Counted from the first letter of the stretch, positions 44,764 through 54,124 are shown. The stretch: DNA of 64,000 bases from an uncultured Anaeroplasmataceae bacterium (GCA_949840955.1 CATKXV010000007.1:57357-121356); one strand, 5' to 3'. Numbers and translations: made by a program. The notes: generated by a model not told the origin, from the sequence alone.

Positions 44764-47010
44764 CTAACCATCAGTTCCATCATTCCCTTTAGGATTTCCA
44801 TCTCCTCCTTTACCCCCTAAACCACCGTGTCCATACATGTGAGACCCAAACATATGATTCTTATTTCCCGATCCACCATGGCCTCCGTTTCCGCCGTCGC
44901 CACCAGTTCCTGAATCTCCATCTTTTCCACTATGAATTATAATATTACTCCCAACAGGTACTAAGGATATCAGGCTTTTTCCACCATGACCACCATCGCC
45001 GCCACGACCACCAGGTCCGCCATTACCACCTGGTTTTCCATATCCTGCTCCTGTTCTAGATCCGCCATTACCACCATTACCGCCATGGCCACCTTTACCT
45101 CCAGTTCCACCGATTCCTTCAAAAACTTCCACAAAACCTGCTAAATAAATTTTTCCAGTTAAAGAAAGCATTTGAATTCCATAACCACTATTGCCACCAT
45201 CGCCACCTTTACCTCCAGCTCCGCCGACTTCTCCATGATTACTTGCAGCAGGAGCATTTGCTCCGTTCCTTCCACTAGAGCCAGAGCCTCCAGCTCCACC
45301 ATTGCCTCCAGCACCAGCATAAGCATATAAATAGCTTTCTTTATATACTTCTAATACCTCATTAAACTGAATTGCAGTGCCACCATGACCACCTTTAATT
45401 CCTTTATCGCCCATATTTCCATATCCGCCTGCATTGTTCCCTGTAGCCCCATGTCCGCCATGGCCACCATAGACCTTTAAATTCCCAGATCCTTTTATAA
45501 AGATTTTATTAGCTATGATCCCATTACCGCCATCTCTAGAAGGATTCCCATTGCCACCGTAAATTAATAAATTTTTTGCATTATTTTCGATTTCTAAATC
45601 AAAGCAACAAATTCCATGATTCATATTGGACGCTTTTAATAATACTTCAGAGCCACTTGTAATTACCAAAAGTTTAGAATCATCAGGAGCAATAATCGTG
45701 TTTTCTCCAGACTTCCCATTGGTGGCATAATCTTTTATCGTGAGAGAAAATTCTTTTTTTTCTCCTGGAAGAAATTCAAAAGCTTGAGAATATACATTTG
45801 TTTCCTTCTCACCAATAATTCTAAAATCAGATATTTCATTAGGAATATAAATTTTAATTTCTCCATTATCTTTAGAATAAGTTTTTTCACTTAAAAAAAG
45901 CTCCAAAAAATTTACATTTATATCTTCTGAAAGATTTATTTTATATCCGTCCTCATAATTCACACAATAATTTAACAAATCCTCAATTCCAATGAATTTA
46001 TACTTAAGTAGTTTTACATATACTTCCTTTGTTGAAAAAGTTAGAGACGAAATTTTGCTGCTTCCTGAAAGAGATGAACTATAATACCATCCCTCTATTA
46101 CCCATTCTTCTAAAAGAGGAAGGTCAATATCGTCAACCGAAATACGTGTTCCGTCATTATAAATTCGTATTGTATCTAAAACAAAATCCTCTGATTTAAT
46201 TTGAATATCATGATATTCTTTCCATATCGCATAGAGTGTTTCTTCTTTTTCTATGTTTTCATTTTTGTAGAAAATAGGATTTTGTACCGAATTTATATAA
46301 GACCAACCGATAAGTTCATAGTTTTCATATTCTATTTTATCAGGCAATTTCAGCTTTGAACCATACTCAACTTTTATTATTTGGTTTTTTCCTTTACCCA
46401 TGTAATCAAATGTTACTTGATATGTATGAATTGAAAACTTTGCGTATAAAGTAACACTATCAGAATTACTACTAAATTCATATCCACTTTCTATTATGAA
46501 GTTTTGTTTTCCATTTTCAAAATATCCTAAACTGTTAGTAAATAAATTACCATTTTTGTCAGCCCATCCAATAAAACTATACCCTGGCTTTTCAGGAACA
46601 TCTGCTATACTCAAGTTTGAACCATATGCAAAAGATTCTGTTTTAAAAGTCTGTCCATCGGATATAAATATTAAACTATAAGTTTTAATTTCCCATTTCA
46701 CATAAAGATCCAAATTTGATGTTAGTTGCATTCCCTCTATTAGATTACCTTCACTAGTGAAATATTGTATTCCATTTCCATTTGGTGCATTATAAACCCC
46801 TTGAAAAGAATAACCTGTTCTATGTATTAAACTCTTATCTAATGTACGACTATTCGTAGATAATGTTTTTACTTCCTCGTCTGTATAATGATACTGAAAA
46901 TACTCTTCTAAAGGAGGAAGAGGTTCTTCTGGTTGAATATTGCTACGACAACTAATGCATAATAAACTAAATAAAAATATAAATATATAAACTATATTCC
47001 TTTTTTTCAT
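44764..47010 (-). CDS. InlB-repeat lipoprotein with GGx-rich C-terminus
   Basis: 748 residues from ATG 47010, with GGAGG five bases upstream; the longer frame lacks such a site. Lipobox LCISC gives an N-terminal lipid anchor. Several Listeria-Bacteroides B repeats (GYSFIGWADKNGNLF type) occupy the first half. The last 270 or so residues are almost purely GGxGG repeats (GGHGG, GGAGG, GGKGG). It shares this architecture with the giant protein at the left edge, but uses a lipid anchor in place of membrane helices. GGx stretches can pack as polyglycine II helices, so a rigid, extended surface domain is likely. Confidence 0.9.
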   Translation of the reverse strand: MKKRNIVYIFIFLFSLLCISCRSNIQPEEPLPPLEEYFQYHYTDEEVKTLSTNSRTLDKSLIHRTGYSFQGVYNAPNGNGIQYFTSEGNLIEGMQLTSNLDLYVKWEIKTYSLIFISDGQTFKTESFAYGSNLSIADVPEKPGYSFIGWADKNGNLFTNSLGYFENGKQNFIIESGYEFSSNSDSVTLYAKFSIHTYQVTFDYMGKGKNQIIKVEYGSKLKLPDKIEYENYELIGWSYINSVQNPIFYKNENIEKEETLYAIWKEYHDIQIKSEDFVLDTIRIYNDGTRISVDDIDLPLLEEWVIEGWYYSSSLSGSSKISSLTFSTKEVYVKLLKYKFIGIEDLLNYCVNYEDGYKINLSEDINVNFLELFLSEKTYSKDNGEIKIYIPNEISDFRIIGEKETNVYSQAFEFLPGEKKEFSLTIKDYATNGKSGENTIIAPDDSKLLVITSGSEVLLKASNMNHGICCFDLEIENNAKNLLIYGGNGNPSRDGGNGIIANKIFIKGSGNLKVYGGHGGHGATGNNAGGYGNMGDKGIKGGHGGTAIQFNEVLEVYKESYLYAYAGAGGNGGAGGSGSSGRNGANAPAASNHGEVGGAGGKGGDGGNSGYGIQMLSLTGKIYLAGFVEVFEGIGGTGGKGGHGGNGGNGGSRTGAGYGKPGGNGGPGGRGGDGGHGGKSLISLVPVGSNIIIHSGKDGDSGTGGDGGNGGHGGSGNKNHMFGSHMYGHGGLGGKGGDGNPKGNDGTDG

Positions 47011-47037
47011 TTTGTCCTCCATAAGTATAAATTTTGC

Positions 47038-47060
47038 CATCTATTAAAATAATAGATGGT
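47038..47060. repeat. Palindrome, copy 1
   Basis: ATCTATTA-AAA-TAATAGAT is a perfect hairpin just 28 bases before the lipoprotein start. Bases 47041-47060 are the exact reverse complement of 47152-47171. Confidence 0.8.
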
Positions 47061-47149
47061 CTAATTTCATTTTTTATGGTCTTATTTTACCATTTTTCGA
47101 AATAGTTTACAATATTTTCCATTAAATACATTGATTTTCCTTTTATAAA

Positions 47150-47185
47150 AAACCATCTATTATTTTAATAGGTGGTCTTTTTTTT
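47150..47185. terminator. Bidirectional terminator, palindrome copy 2
   Basis: ACCATCTATTA-TTT-TAATAGGTGGT is flanked by T runs on both strands (TTTTTTTT plus, TTTTTTAT minus). It would end the integrase transcript. It contains the exact inverse of copy 1 at 47041-47060. Confidence 0.7.
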
Positions 47186-47213
47186 CCTCCAACGAATCAT
47201 TGATGGCAATATA

Positions 47214-48143
47214 TTATAGAATTTGAACGATTTTATTCATCTCTTGAATTTTATATTCTAGGAGAGAATGAGCATATCTGTTAAGGGTAATAGCAACATT
47301 GGTATGTCCTAATATCTCTGATAATGTTTTAATATCCATACCTAACTCTAAGGCTCTGGTGGCAAAGGTATGTCTAAGTGCATGAAAATTATAATGCTTG
47401 ATTTTACATTTTTTTTAAATGGATTCAAATGTCCTTTGAAAGCTTCTTGCCTCTACCATCGTATTGGTTCTGGTATGAATTATATAATTACAGCTTGATT
47501 TGTTTTTATAGATCATAAGAAGCTGAATCAGCTTATCAGGAAGTGGGATAATTCTATTGGATTTTTTCGTTTTTGGGGTTTCCACGATAAATACTTTCCT
47601 TTGATTTTCTCTCATAGTATAAGAGGTTTTTCTAATATAAAGATATTTTTTATTAAAATCTATATCCTCCCAAGTTAGGGCTAATAATTCTCCCAATCTT
47701 ATTCCTGTATATAAACAGACAATCATACCCAAATAATTGCTTTTGATATTTTTTAGGCAATATTCTTCTACTATCTTTTGTTCTACTCTCGTTAATGCAT
47801 GAACCTCTTTTTCTTTCGTTGGAGGTAGTTTGATCGTTGCTGTTGGATTTTTAGAAAGTAAATCTAAATTTAATGCTAAGTTAAAAGATTGCTTTAATAC
47901 AGAAATAATACTATAGACTGTGTTTGCCGCTAAAGGCTTTTGGTTGATAAGATTACCTGAATTCAGCTTATCAATCACGTAATCCTGTAAGATATTAGAT
48001 GTTATATCTTGGATATTATATTCTCCTAGAATAGGATTAATATGCAAGGATATAATATCTCGATATTTATTAAAGCTCCTTACCTTTAATGTTAATTTGG
48101 CATATTTATTTAGCCATAAATCTTGTAATTCTTGTAATTTCAT
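47214..48143 (-). pseudogene. Tyrosine recombinase / integrase with one nonsense mutation
   Basis: The frame from ATG 48143 (AGGAG upstream) to TAA 47214 spans 309 codons, exactly the length of the intact integrase at 16.3-17.3 kb. It is broken only by an in-frame TAA at 47415-47417, where the relative has a Leu. After the stop the same frame continues with HYNFHALRHTFATRALE, LGH and RYAHS, so all catalytic residues but the path to them are kept. YTGIRLGELLAL is identical in both. The mutation is probably recent. The truncated product lacks the catalytic His, Arg2 and Tyr. Confidence 0.9.
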
Positions 48144-48272
48144 TTGATACTCCTTTTTTTGATAATTATACACGAGTTTAGGATAGATAATTCATCATTT
48201 TTAAGGGAAAATATTTCATAGAGGAGTGGATAAATCTAATCCTAAAAGATAAGTCAAAAAAAATGGGAATGA

Positions 48273-48567
48273 TACGATAAAATCGCAATAAATGTTTTAG
48301 AATTAAATAACTTGACTATTGAAACAGAAAATTTGACTATTGAATTAGAAAACTTACCGATTGAAACAAAAAACTTGACTATTGAATTAGAAAACTTACC
48401 GATTGAAACGGAAAACTTACCGTTTGATGCAATTCATAGTTCAAATTGTAGAACATTTTCATTCTGAAATATTTAGTAGAACTATCATATCTAGTATGCT
48501 TTCTGTATCAGATAAATCAGCTTATAATCTGATGAATTATTGGAAAGGAAGATACAGATTTAAATAA
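48273..48567 (+). pseudogene. Remnant of an unidentified gene
   Basis: One frame (48273-48467) encodes the 21-bp repeat as NLTIETE-type heptads and lacks a start. A second frame (48433-48567) continues plausibly with IVEHFHSEIFSRTIISSMLS and ends NYWKGRYRFK, a helix-turn-helix-like C-terminus. A frameshift in the overlap joins them. No family named. Confidence 0.4.
48309..48434 (+). repeat. 21-bp tandem repeat, five full copies and a partial
   Basis: Units start at 48309, 48330, 48351, 48372 and 48393, with a partial sixth at 48414. Each begins AACTTGACTATTGAA or AACTTACCGATTGAA. Two alternating variants suggest duplication of a two-unit block. The unit is 7 codons, so the reading frame is kept. 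Confidence 0.9.
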
Positions 48568-48589
48568 GATTTCATTAGCTGGTTATAGG

Positions 48590-48622
48590 ATACTCAAGTA
48601 CATCTTGGGTGCTTTTTCCTAT
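48590..48622 (+). terminator. Possible terminator
   Basis: ACTCAAG-TACAT-CTTGGGT followed by GCTTTTTCC. Bases 48174-48272 and 48623-48714 show no other feature. Confidence 0.45.
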
Positions 48623-48714
48623 AATCATAAAATTAAAAAAAAGAGTTATTCATAGTTTTATCTATCAACAACTCTTTGCATATTATTCAAAATATATATG
48701 ATTTGTTTTGATTA

Positions 48715-49530
48715 TTAATAAACAAATAATAGAATACCTATAAATTGTACTATGGCTCCTGCAAGTACAAAGAAATGCCAAATGAAATGAGCACTTTTCA
48801 CATTTCTTTTTGCAAAGGGGATCATCCCTAAGGTATATACAACACCTCCACCTAATATCATCCATAATAAATTTAAATTATTTTCAATAAAATCAGGGAT
48901 GAAAATGAGTCCACTCCATCCTATCGCAAAATAAAGCGTATAGTGTAGCCAACGAAACCTTCCTGGGCCAAAGGTACATACAAAGGTTACACCTAAAATA
49001 ATTAGAATCCATTGAATGATAAATAGAACAATTCCTAAGGTGTTTCCCCAATATACCAAATAAAGTGGGGCAAACGTTCCACCAATTAATAGATAAATTG
49101 AGGTATAATCAAATCTTCTCCATAATCTTTTAACCCTAGAGCCTCCTTTAAAGGAATGGTATAAACAGCTCATCAGCATCATAAAAAACATACTAAATCC
49201 ATATACAACAGAGGCAGTTATCTTTAAACCCGTATCAGATTTTAAAATCATACATATAAATCCAACAATAGCTAAGATAGCTCCAATGCCATGTGTCACT
49301 GCATTTCCTATTTCTTCTAATACGGGGCGTTTCGGAGGTTCGTTTAACTTTCTGATTTTCTCTTTTTTTTCTCTTTTCTTTTTACGCTTTGGCTCTAACC
49401 GAATATACTCAGCCTCTTTTTCTATGGCTTTGTTTTTTCGTTGCTCTTCTTTTTCTTCTATTTTTTTATTCTTTTCATTAAGCTTCTGATTTTTCTTTTC
49501 TTGATCAAGCAATTCCTTTGATTCTTCCAT
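48715..49530 (-). CDS. Hemolysin III / YqfA-type membrane protein
   Basis: 271 residues from ATG 49530 (alternative 49575). The first 65 residues are an unusual Lys/Glu-rich charged extension. The conserved HlyIII/PAQR core follows: EEIGNAVTHGIGAILAI, SCLYHSF, and HFIWHFFVLAG with the metal-binding histidines. Seven membrane helices are expected. The family's function in bacteria is unclear; the name hemolysin is historical. It sits next to yabPQ on the other strand. Confidence 0.9.
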   Translation of the reverse strand: MEESKELLDQEKKNQKLNEKNKKIEEKEEQRKNKAIEKEAEYIRLEPKRKKKREKKEKIRKLNEPPKRPVLEEIGNAVTHGIGAILAIVGFICMILKSDTGLKITASVVYGFSMFFMMLMSCLYHSFKGGSRVKRLWRRFDYTSIYLLIGGTFAPLYLVYWGNTLGIVLFIIQWILIILGVTFVCTFGPGRFRWLHYTLYFAIGWSGLIFIPDFIENNLNLLWMILGGGVVYTLGMIPFAKRNVKSAHFIWHFFVLAGAIVQFIGILLFVY

Positions 49531-49671
49531 AAGTATCACCATCGTTATTATATCTCGATTATAATACAAAGTCAATAGTATTAGATTATCTAGTATAAAA
49601 AACTATATATAAAATTGTTTCTTTTATTCTTTTTTTAAAAAGAGAAACATATTCTTAATTAGGTGATTTTA

Positions 49672-49929
49672 ATGTCTTTAGCTAATTTTACGATTTATGA
49701 TGATCAAATTATAGTTAACAATATTACAGAAATAAAGGAGTTTTCAGAAACTATGTTTGTTTTACGCATTAATGATACTCCTTATGAAATAACGGGAACC
49801 AATTTGCTATTAAAGGAAGTTAGTAATGATAATAAAACCATAAAAATCACAGGCACCCTTAATACTTTAGAAAAAAAGAATGTTCAGGCAAAGAAAAATA
49901 AGAGTTTCATTAAAAGATTGTTTGCATAA
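49672..49929 (+). CDS. yabP: Sporulation protein YabP
   Basis: 85 residues from ATG 49672, with AGGTGA upstream; GTG 49663 is an alternative. It fits the YabP/YqfC family: an N-terminal beta segment, then YEITGTNLLLKEV and IKITGTL, and a basic KSFIKRLFA tail. Mother-cell (sigma E) expression is known for Bacillus yabP. The stop is directly followed by the yabQ start. Confidence 0.85.
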   Translation: MSLANFTIYDDQIIVNNITEIKEFSETMFVLRINDTPYEITGTNLLLKEVSNDNKTIKITGTLNTLEKKNVQAKKNKSFIKRLFA

Positions 49930-50361
49930 ATGGAATCCATACAAAATCTTATAAAAATAGGTATTGTTCTTTATTTAGGATTTTTCTCTTATATTCTTTA
50001 TCAAATTCTTTTTTACCACCAAAAAAGGCTTTTATTTTTGAAAACCATTCTTTTCTTCTTTTTTTTGGCTTCATTGCTTATTCATGTATCGAATCAGTAC
50101 AATATCCCCATATTTCACGTTTATATTCTTTTCTACCTATTCGGAATATATTTAGCAAGAAAATTATTTTCCAAGCTTATACAAAAGCATAATAAGGAAT
50201 TAAATACCCTTCTTATTCCTTTAAAAAAGGGTACAATCCGAGTATTAAAAATCATTTCTATTCCTCCCTTTATTTATTGGATTCAGGAAAAAAGAAAGCT
50301 ACATAAGTTTTACAAGGAGCATCCAAATAAAAAGCCAAAATCCATATATGAGCTATTTTAG
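49930..50361 (+). CDS. yabQ: Spore cortex protein YabQ
   Basis: 143 residues. About three membrane helices lead to a basic cytoplasmic C-terminus (FYKEHPNKKPK). Its position directly after yabP (TAA then ATG with no gap) and the membrane layout match YabQ, needed for cortex formation in Bacillus. The gene converges on the XRE regulator with a 9-base overlap of coding ends. Confidence 0.82.
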   Translation: MESIQNLIKIGIVLYLGFFSYILYQILFYHQKRLLFLKTILFFFFLASLLIHVSNQYNIPIFHVYILFYLFGIYLARKLFSKLIQKHNKELNTLLIPLKKGTIRVLKIISIPPFIYWIQEKRKLHKFYKEHPNKKPKSIYELF

Positions 50362-51228
50362 GTTTCGTTTCAGCTGAACATAATACATTCCAACCACCAA
50401 AAAACCAATGATAAACATATAGGAAATAACAAAACTCCACCAAAAATGAGTTACACACAGCTGTATCCCTATTACGGCTAAGCAGTTTAGTATTGCAATA
50501 TACCAAGCGAATCGATTTACCTTATACCATGCTAGGTCATTTGAGCAGGTGAAATTGGTTTTGACAATACCAAAATATTTATTTCGCTTGATTATCGCAG
50601 GATGCCCTATTAGGAACACGGATAACAAAAAGGCATAGGCAGCACAATTGATGAGCTGAAGCAAATATTCTTTTTTCAAGAATTGACCTGCTAAGCCAAA
50701 AAACATTCCAATACCAGCAATTTGGCAGCACCAGCAAATTATTTTTACACTAATAAATGTTATTTTTATCGTTTTGGATTGAGTATCCTTACGAAGGAAA
50801 TAGGAAACACATAAATCTGTAGCTACTATACTGATAAAATATATCAGCATAAATAGCCATTCCCATTTTGATCCCCAGCGATCAATCTGTCCAGCCCAAT
50901 TATAATGCATCGGTATGCGATCCTTCAGATACCAAATGGAGACTACGAGGAGTAAGGACATCCATATGCAAATTGAAATGGATACCACATTCAGTATTTT
51001 CATCACATAAGGAAAGTGATTCGTTTGATTTGATACTTCTTTCCCTAGAAGCTCATCCATAGATACCTCAAATAGTTCACTCAGCTTGAGTAAAGTAGCT
51101 ATATCAGGCTCATTGATTCCTTGTTCCCATTTGGATATGGTTTGTCTAGTTACATTTAATTTTTCTGCCAAATCCTCCTGAGTCCAAGCCTTAGAAAGAC
51201 GTAGCTGCTTCAGTGTATCATAAATCAT
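50353..51228 (-). CDS. XRE regulator fused to a DUF1648-type membrane domain
   Basis: 291 residues from ATG 51228, seven bases after AAGGAGGG. Residues 1-65 form an XRE helix-turn-helix (QEDLAEKLNVTRQTISKWEQG). The rest has several membrane helices with IPMHYNWAGQIDRWGSK, the DUF1648 signature also found in SdpI. It could sense membrane stress and regulate a nearby gene. Confidence 0.88.
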   Translation of the reverse strand: MIYDTLKQLRLSKAWTQEDLAEKLNVTRQTISKWEQGINEPDIATLLKLSELFEVSMDELLGKEVSNQTNHFPYVMKILNVVSISICIWMSLLLVVSIWYLKDRIPMHYNWAGQIDRWGSKWEWLFMLIYFISIVATDLCVSYFLRKDTQSKTIKITFISVKIICWCCQIAGIGMFFGLAGQFLKKEYLLQLINCAAYAFLLSVFLIGHPAIIKRNKYFGIVKTNFTCSNDLAWYKVNRFAWYIAILNCLAVIGIQLCVTHFWWSFVISYMFIIGFLVVGMYYVQLKRNLK

Positions 51229-51273
51229 TATAAATCCCTCCTCCTTTATTATTATATTAAATCTAAGGATAAA

Positions 51274-51335
51274 AATAAAGCACCGAAACGGTGCTAAAGC
51301 CTCAAAAGAAAAACGTGCACAATGCACGTTCTTTT
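51274..51335 (-). terminator. Two tandem hairpin terminators
   Basis: AACGTGCA-TTG-TGCACGTT with TTTTCTTTT and then AGCACCG-TTT-CGGTGCT with TTTATTTTTATCC, both on the minus strand after the PH-domain gene. Confidence 0.75.
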
Positions 51336-51339
51336 TAAA

Positions 51340-51828
51340 TTAATCCTGTATAACTTGCTTTATATTGTTTATATCAGTTTTCTCCATTAAGGATTGAATA
51401 TACTTTTTTAATTCGTGTGGATGCTTAACACCAATTAATTTTATATCCTGTTTACCTACGACATTGATACGAACTGTACCATAATGAAATAAGCTTCCAC
51501 CAAGTCCCTGATTTACACTTACAGAAATCAAATTGGTCAATAAGGCCTCATCCTCATGCTTATTGATAATACCTGATTTTATTATATATTTTTTTTCATA
51601 AAATTCTATTGTATTACTACGCATAGCAATTCCTATAAAAAGTGCAAAAAGCCCTGCAATTACCATAATCACTAGACCTATAAATAATACGGCTGGTCCA
51701 CTTCCCTTTCCCATAAGCACAAACCCAAAAATAAGAACAACCAATCCAAGAATCAAAGCGATAATACTCCATACAAATTTCCTGGTGATCATCGTTCTTT
51801 TTGCTACATATAACACTCCATTACTCAT
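51340..51828 (-). CDS. Two-TM protein with bacterial PH-like domain
   Basis: 162 residues. Two membrane helices (about 17-36 and 42-66) precede a bPH2-type domain (EFYEKKYIIKSGIINKHEDEA, then YGTVRINVVG). The ATG overlaps the small XRE gene's stop by 4 bases. It corresponds to the C-terminal half of the fused protein at 52166-52936. Confidence 0.85.
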   Translation of the reverse strand: MSNGVLYVAKRTMITRKFVWSIIALILGLVVLIFGFVLMGKGSGPAVLFIGLVIMVIAGLFALFIGIAMRSNTIEFYEKKYIIKSGIINKHEDEALLTNLISVSVNQGLGGSLFHYGTVRINVVGKQDIKLIGVKHPHELKKYIQSLMEKTDINNIKQVIQD

Positions 51829-52040
51829 ATTTTCTTTTCCTCCGTTTTTAATAATTCATCAAATGAGATATTTAAAATAGTTGTTAGTTTTTCTAATTTT
51901 CTCAATTCTGGATAAGCTAAATTATGCTCCCACTTATAAATGGTTTGTCTAGAAACATTCATTTCTTCAGCTAAATCCTCTTGAGTTAAAAATGCTTTTC
52001 TCCGATAATATTCTATTTTTTTACCTATTTCCACATTCAA
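51825..52040 (-). CDS. Small XRE transcriptional regulator
   Basis: 71 residues with one XRE helix-turn-helix (QEDLAEEMNVSRQTIYKWEHN). Translationally coupled to the membrane PH protein by a 4-base overlap, which may hold it at the membrane. Confidence 0.9.
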   Translation of the reverse strand: MNVEIGKKIEYYRRKAFLTQEDLAEEMNVSRQTIYKWEHNLAYPELRKLEKLTTILNISFDELLKTEEKKI

Positions 52041-52165
52041 CCCCCACTTATAATAATAGTATTATAATTGAAATTCAATAAAATAAACACCAACTAGAAG
52101 TTAGCATTTCGTAGCTACATTTTAAATATAACGGAAAATGAGGAACAATAAAAGAAAAAAGGACT

Positions 52166-52936
52166 TTACATTGCTGTAAAATCCTCTTTACAAGGATAGG
52201 TTTTAAGGATAAATTTCTTTAAACGACGCAGTCTTTTTATGGAATGCAAATGGATAGACTGAGGGTTTGCCTGAATTTGAATCGTACCATAATCCAAGAG
52301 TTTTCCTAAAAGCGTTTGGTTAACTTGGAGATTATAAAGCTCTTCTATATGGATAGAATTATACTTGTAATTCCGTTTTAAGATGCCCTTCTTTAGTATG
52401 ATACAATCTGAATAAAAAGATATATTTGTCGTCTTAAGCGTAAGTATCTCTAAAATTAAGTTTATGAACATATACACACAGGATAATAAAAACAAAATAC
52501 CCACCAGCATAAAAATCAATTCTATAATAAATTTATCTATTAAGCTACTTACCCAAATCATTCCACCACCTATAACGAGAAATGTTGTAAAATAAACCAC
52601 TCTTGCTGCTAAGTTAATATTAAAAATAGTTTTTTTACATACATACAACGGTCGCTCTAAAGGAGGTACTACCCGATTCTTTCTTATGGGCTCTATCAAA
52701 GAGCTATCTTTTTTCTCCGTTATCAATGGGGAAGGAATCTGATCATCATTTAAAAGTGATGTAGGATCCATATGAAATTCCCTTGCAATTTCAAGCAATA
52801 AGGCCGATTCAGGTGTGCTTTTTCCTTTTTCCCAATTGAGGACAGTCTGCCTTGTAACTCCAAGCCGTGCTGCAAATTTTTCTTGACTCAGCTTTTCCTG
52901 TTCACGAATAAATTTTATTTTTTCTTCTATTTTCAT
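52166..52936 (-). CDS. XRE regulator fused to membrane PH-like domain
   Basis: 256 residues. XRE helix-turn-helix (1-65, QEKFAARLGVTRQTVLNWEKG), a linker, two membrane helices (about 115-165) and a bPH2 domain (ISFYSDCIILKKGILKRNY, then YGTIQIQAN). It is the fused form of the split pair just downstream. Confidence 0.88.
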   Translation of the reverse strand: MKIEEKIKFIREQEKLSQEKFAARLGVTRQTVLNWEKGKSTPESALLLEIAREFHMDPTSLLNDDQIPSPLITEKKDSSLIEPIRKNRVVPPLERPLYVCKKTIFNINLAARVVYFTTFLVIGGGMIWVSSLIDKFIIELIFMLVGILFLLSCVYMFINLILEILTLKTTNISFYSDCIILKKGILKRNYKYNSIHIEELYNLQVNQTLLGKLLDYGTIQIQANPQSIHLHSIKRLRRLKKFILKTYPCKEDFTAM

Positions 52937-53041
52937 ACCATCACCTATAGCTTCCTTTACTCTATTTTACTATGGTCCTAAATTTTTTTCAATGATATAA
53001 GAAAATACAAGCCTTTAAAGCACACTTTCCATAGGGAATAT

Positions 53042-53077
53042 AAAAGGCGAAGAATTTTAAAATCCCTCGCCTTTTTT
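53042..53077. terminator. Bidirectional terminator
   Basis: AAAAGGCGA and TCGCCTTTTTT arms with a 15-base loop; T runs on both strands. Confidence 0.7.
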
Positions 53078-53098
53078 AGTTGCCCGATAAATTGTAAT

Positions 53099-53965
53099 TT
53101 AGTCAAATGTAAGCCATTGATTTTCTTTGGGCGGTTCAATTTTCAGCTTTTCACATATAGAAATAGTTTCTTTTGGAATACGTACCTTAAACCCCTTATC
53201 GTTTTTGAAATCGTAAATATAAGAAGTATAGCTACCACCACCAATAAAAACTTTAATCGGATTATAATTATCGTCAACCGTTAATGAAGCATATCCTGAA
53301 AAAATATGGATTTGAGTTGAAGTATCATATCTTGCAGGTGTCCAAATTTCAAACCCGCCTTTTCTTAATTTTCTATATTTCAAATCACCGACCAAAGAAT
53401 TAAACCCTAATTTCAAATTCATAAAGTCAGCACGCTCGTAATCTTCAATATGTTTCTTCGTTTTGTTATCAATACAAATTAACTCTTTACGATTTCTGTA
53501 ATAGACAGTATATTTTTCGTTTTGATAAATGATAATCCTTTTTTTCCCCTGTTGAAAATAGTAAACGTCAAATAACTTCTTTGTATCCTTTATAAAGCAC
53601 CTATATACAATAAAATATGCCAAACATATTGACGCACAAGAGAAAATGAGACACGCAAAAATCATACCTATATTCGACCACCATTGGTTGATTATAAAAA
53701 ATGTAAGAAAGAGAATGGGAACGGCAAGAAAAACACATAACACTATTATTGCCAAAGGTGTTAAGTGTTCCCTGACTATTGCGTGTCCGTTGTTAATTTT
53801 ACCATAGGCGTATTTAACAACTTTTGTAGGTTGTAAATCGTTAGCGTTGCTTACTTTCTCTAATATTAACTGTTCGTCTTCCGCTCTTTCTGCTTGTGTT
53901 TCAGGGTCGTATTCTTCTAAAATTAAATTTTTTTCTAAATCCATTTGTTCTAGTGTTTTTTTCAT
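53099..53965 (-). CDS. Two-TM protein of unknown function
   Basis: 288 residues. An acidic N-terminus (LEQMDLEKNLILEEYDPE) is followed by two membrane helices near 70-95 and 100-125 and a beta-rich C-terminal domain. I recognise no family. Base and codon use look somewhat less AT-rich than the neighbours (more GTT, GCA and CGC codons), which hints at a separate origin. It stands alone, diverging from lysS. Confidence 0.8.
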   Translation of the reverse strand: MKKTLEQMDLEKNLILEEYDPETQAERAEDEQLILEKVSNANDLQPTKVVKYAYGKINNGHAIVREHLTPLAIIVLCVFLAVPILFLTFFIINQWWSNIGMIFACLIFSCASICLAYFIVYRCFIKDTKKLFDVYYFQQGKKRIIIYQNEKYTVYYRNRKELICIDNKTKKHIEDYERADFMNLKLGFNSLVGDLKYRKLRKGGFEIWTPARYDTSTQIHIFSGYASLTVDDNYNPIKVFIGGGSYTSYIYDFKNDKGFKVRIPKETISICEKLKIEPPKENQWLTFD

Positions 53966-54124
53966 AGAATACCTCCTACTAAATTTCTGTTTATCTTTCC
54001 GTTATTATACAACAAACAAAAAGTAAAATAAAGGAATTAACCCTTATAAAACGATTCTTTAGGTTGTATTTTATAAAGCAAGATAAATTAGACCTAGAAC
54101 AATCGGCTTTGTTTGGCTCATTTA

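Noticed and set aside
47214..47430. Frameshift in the second integrase
   Set aside because: The frame is the same before and after the TAA and the total length equals the intact relative, so it is a nonsense change.
48309..48434. CRISPR array
   Set aside because: The 21-bp units are contiguous with no spacers and keep a reading frame.
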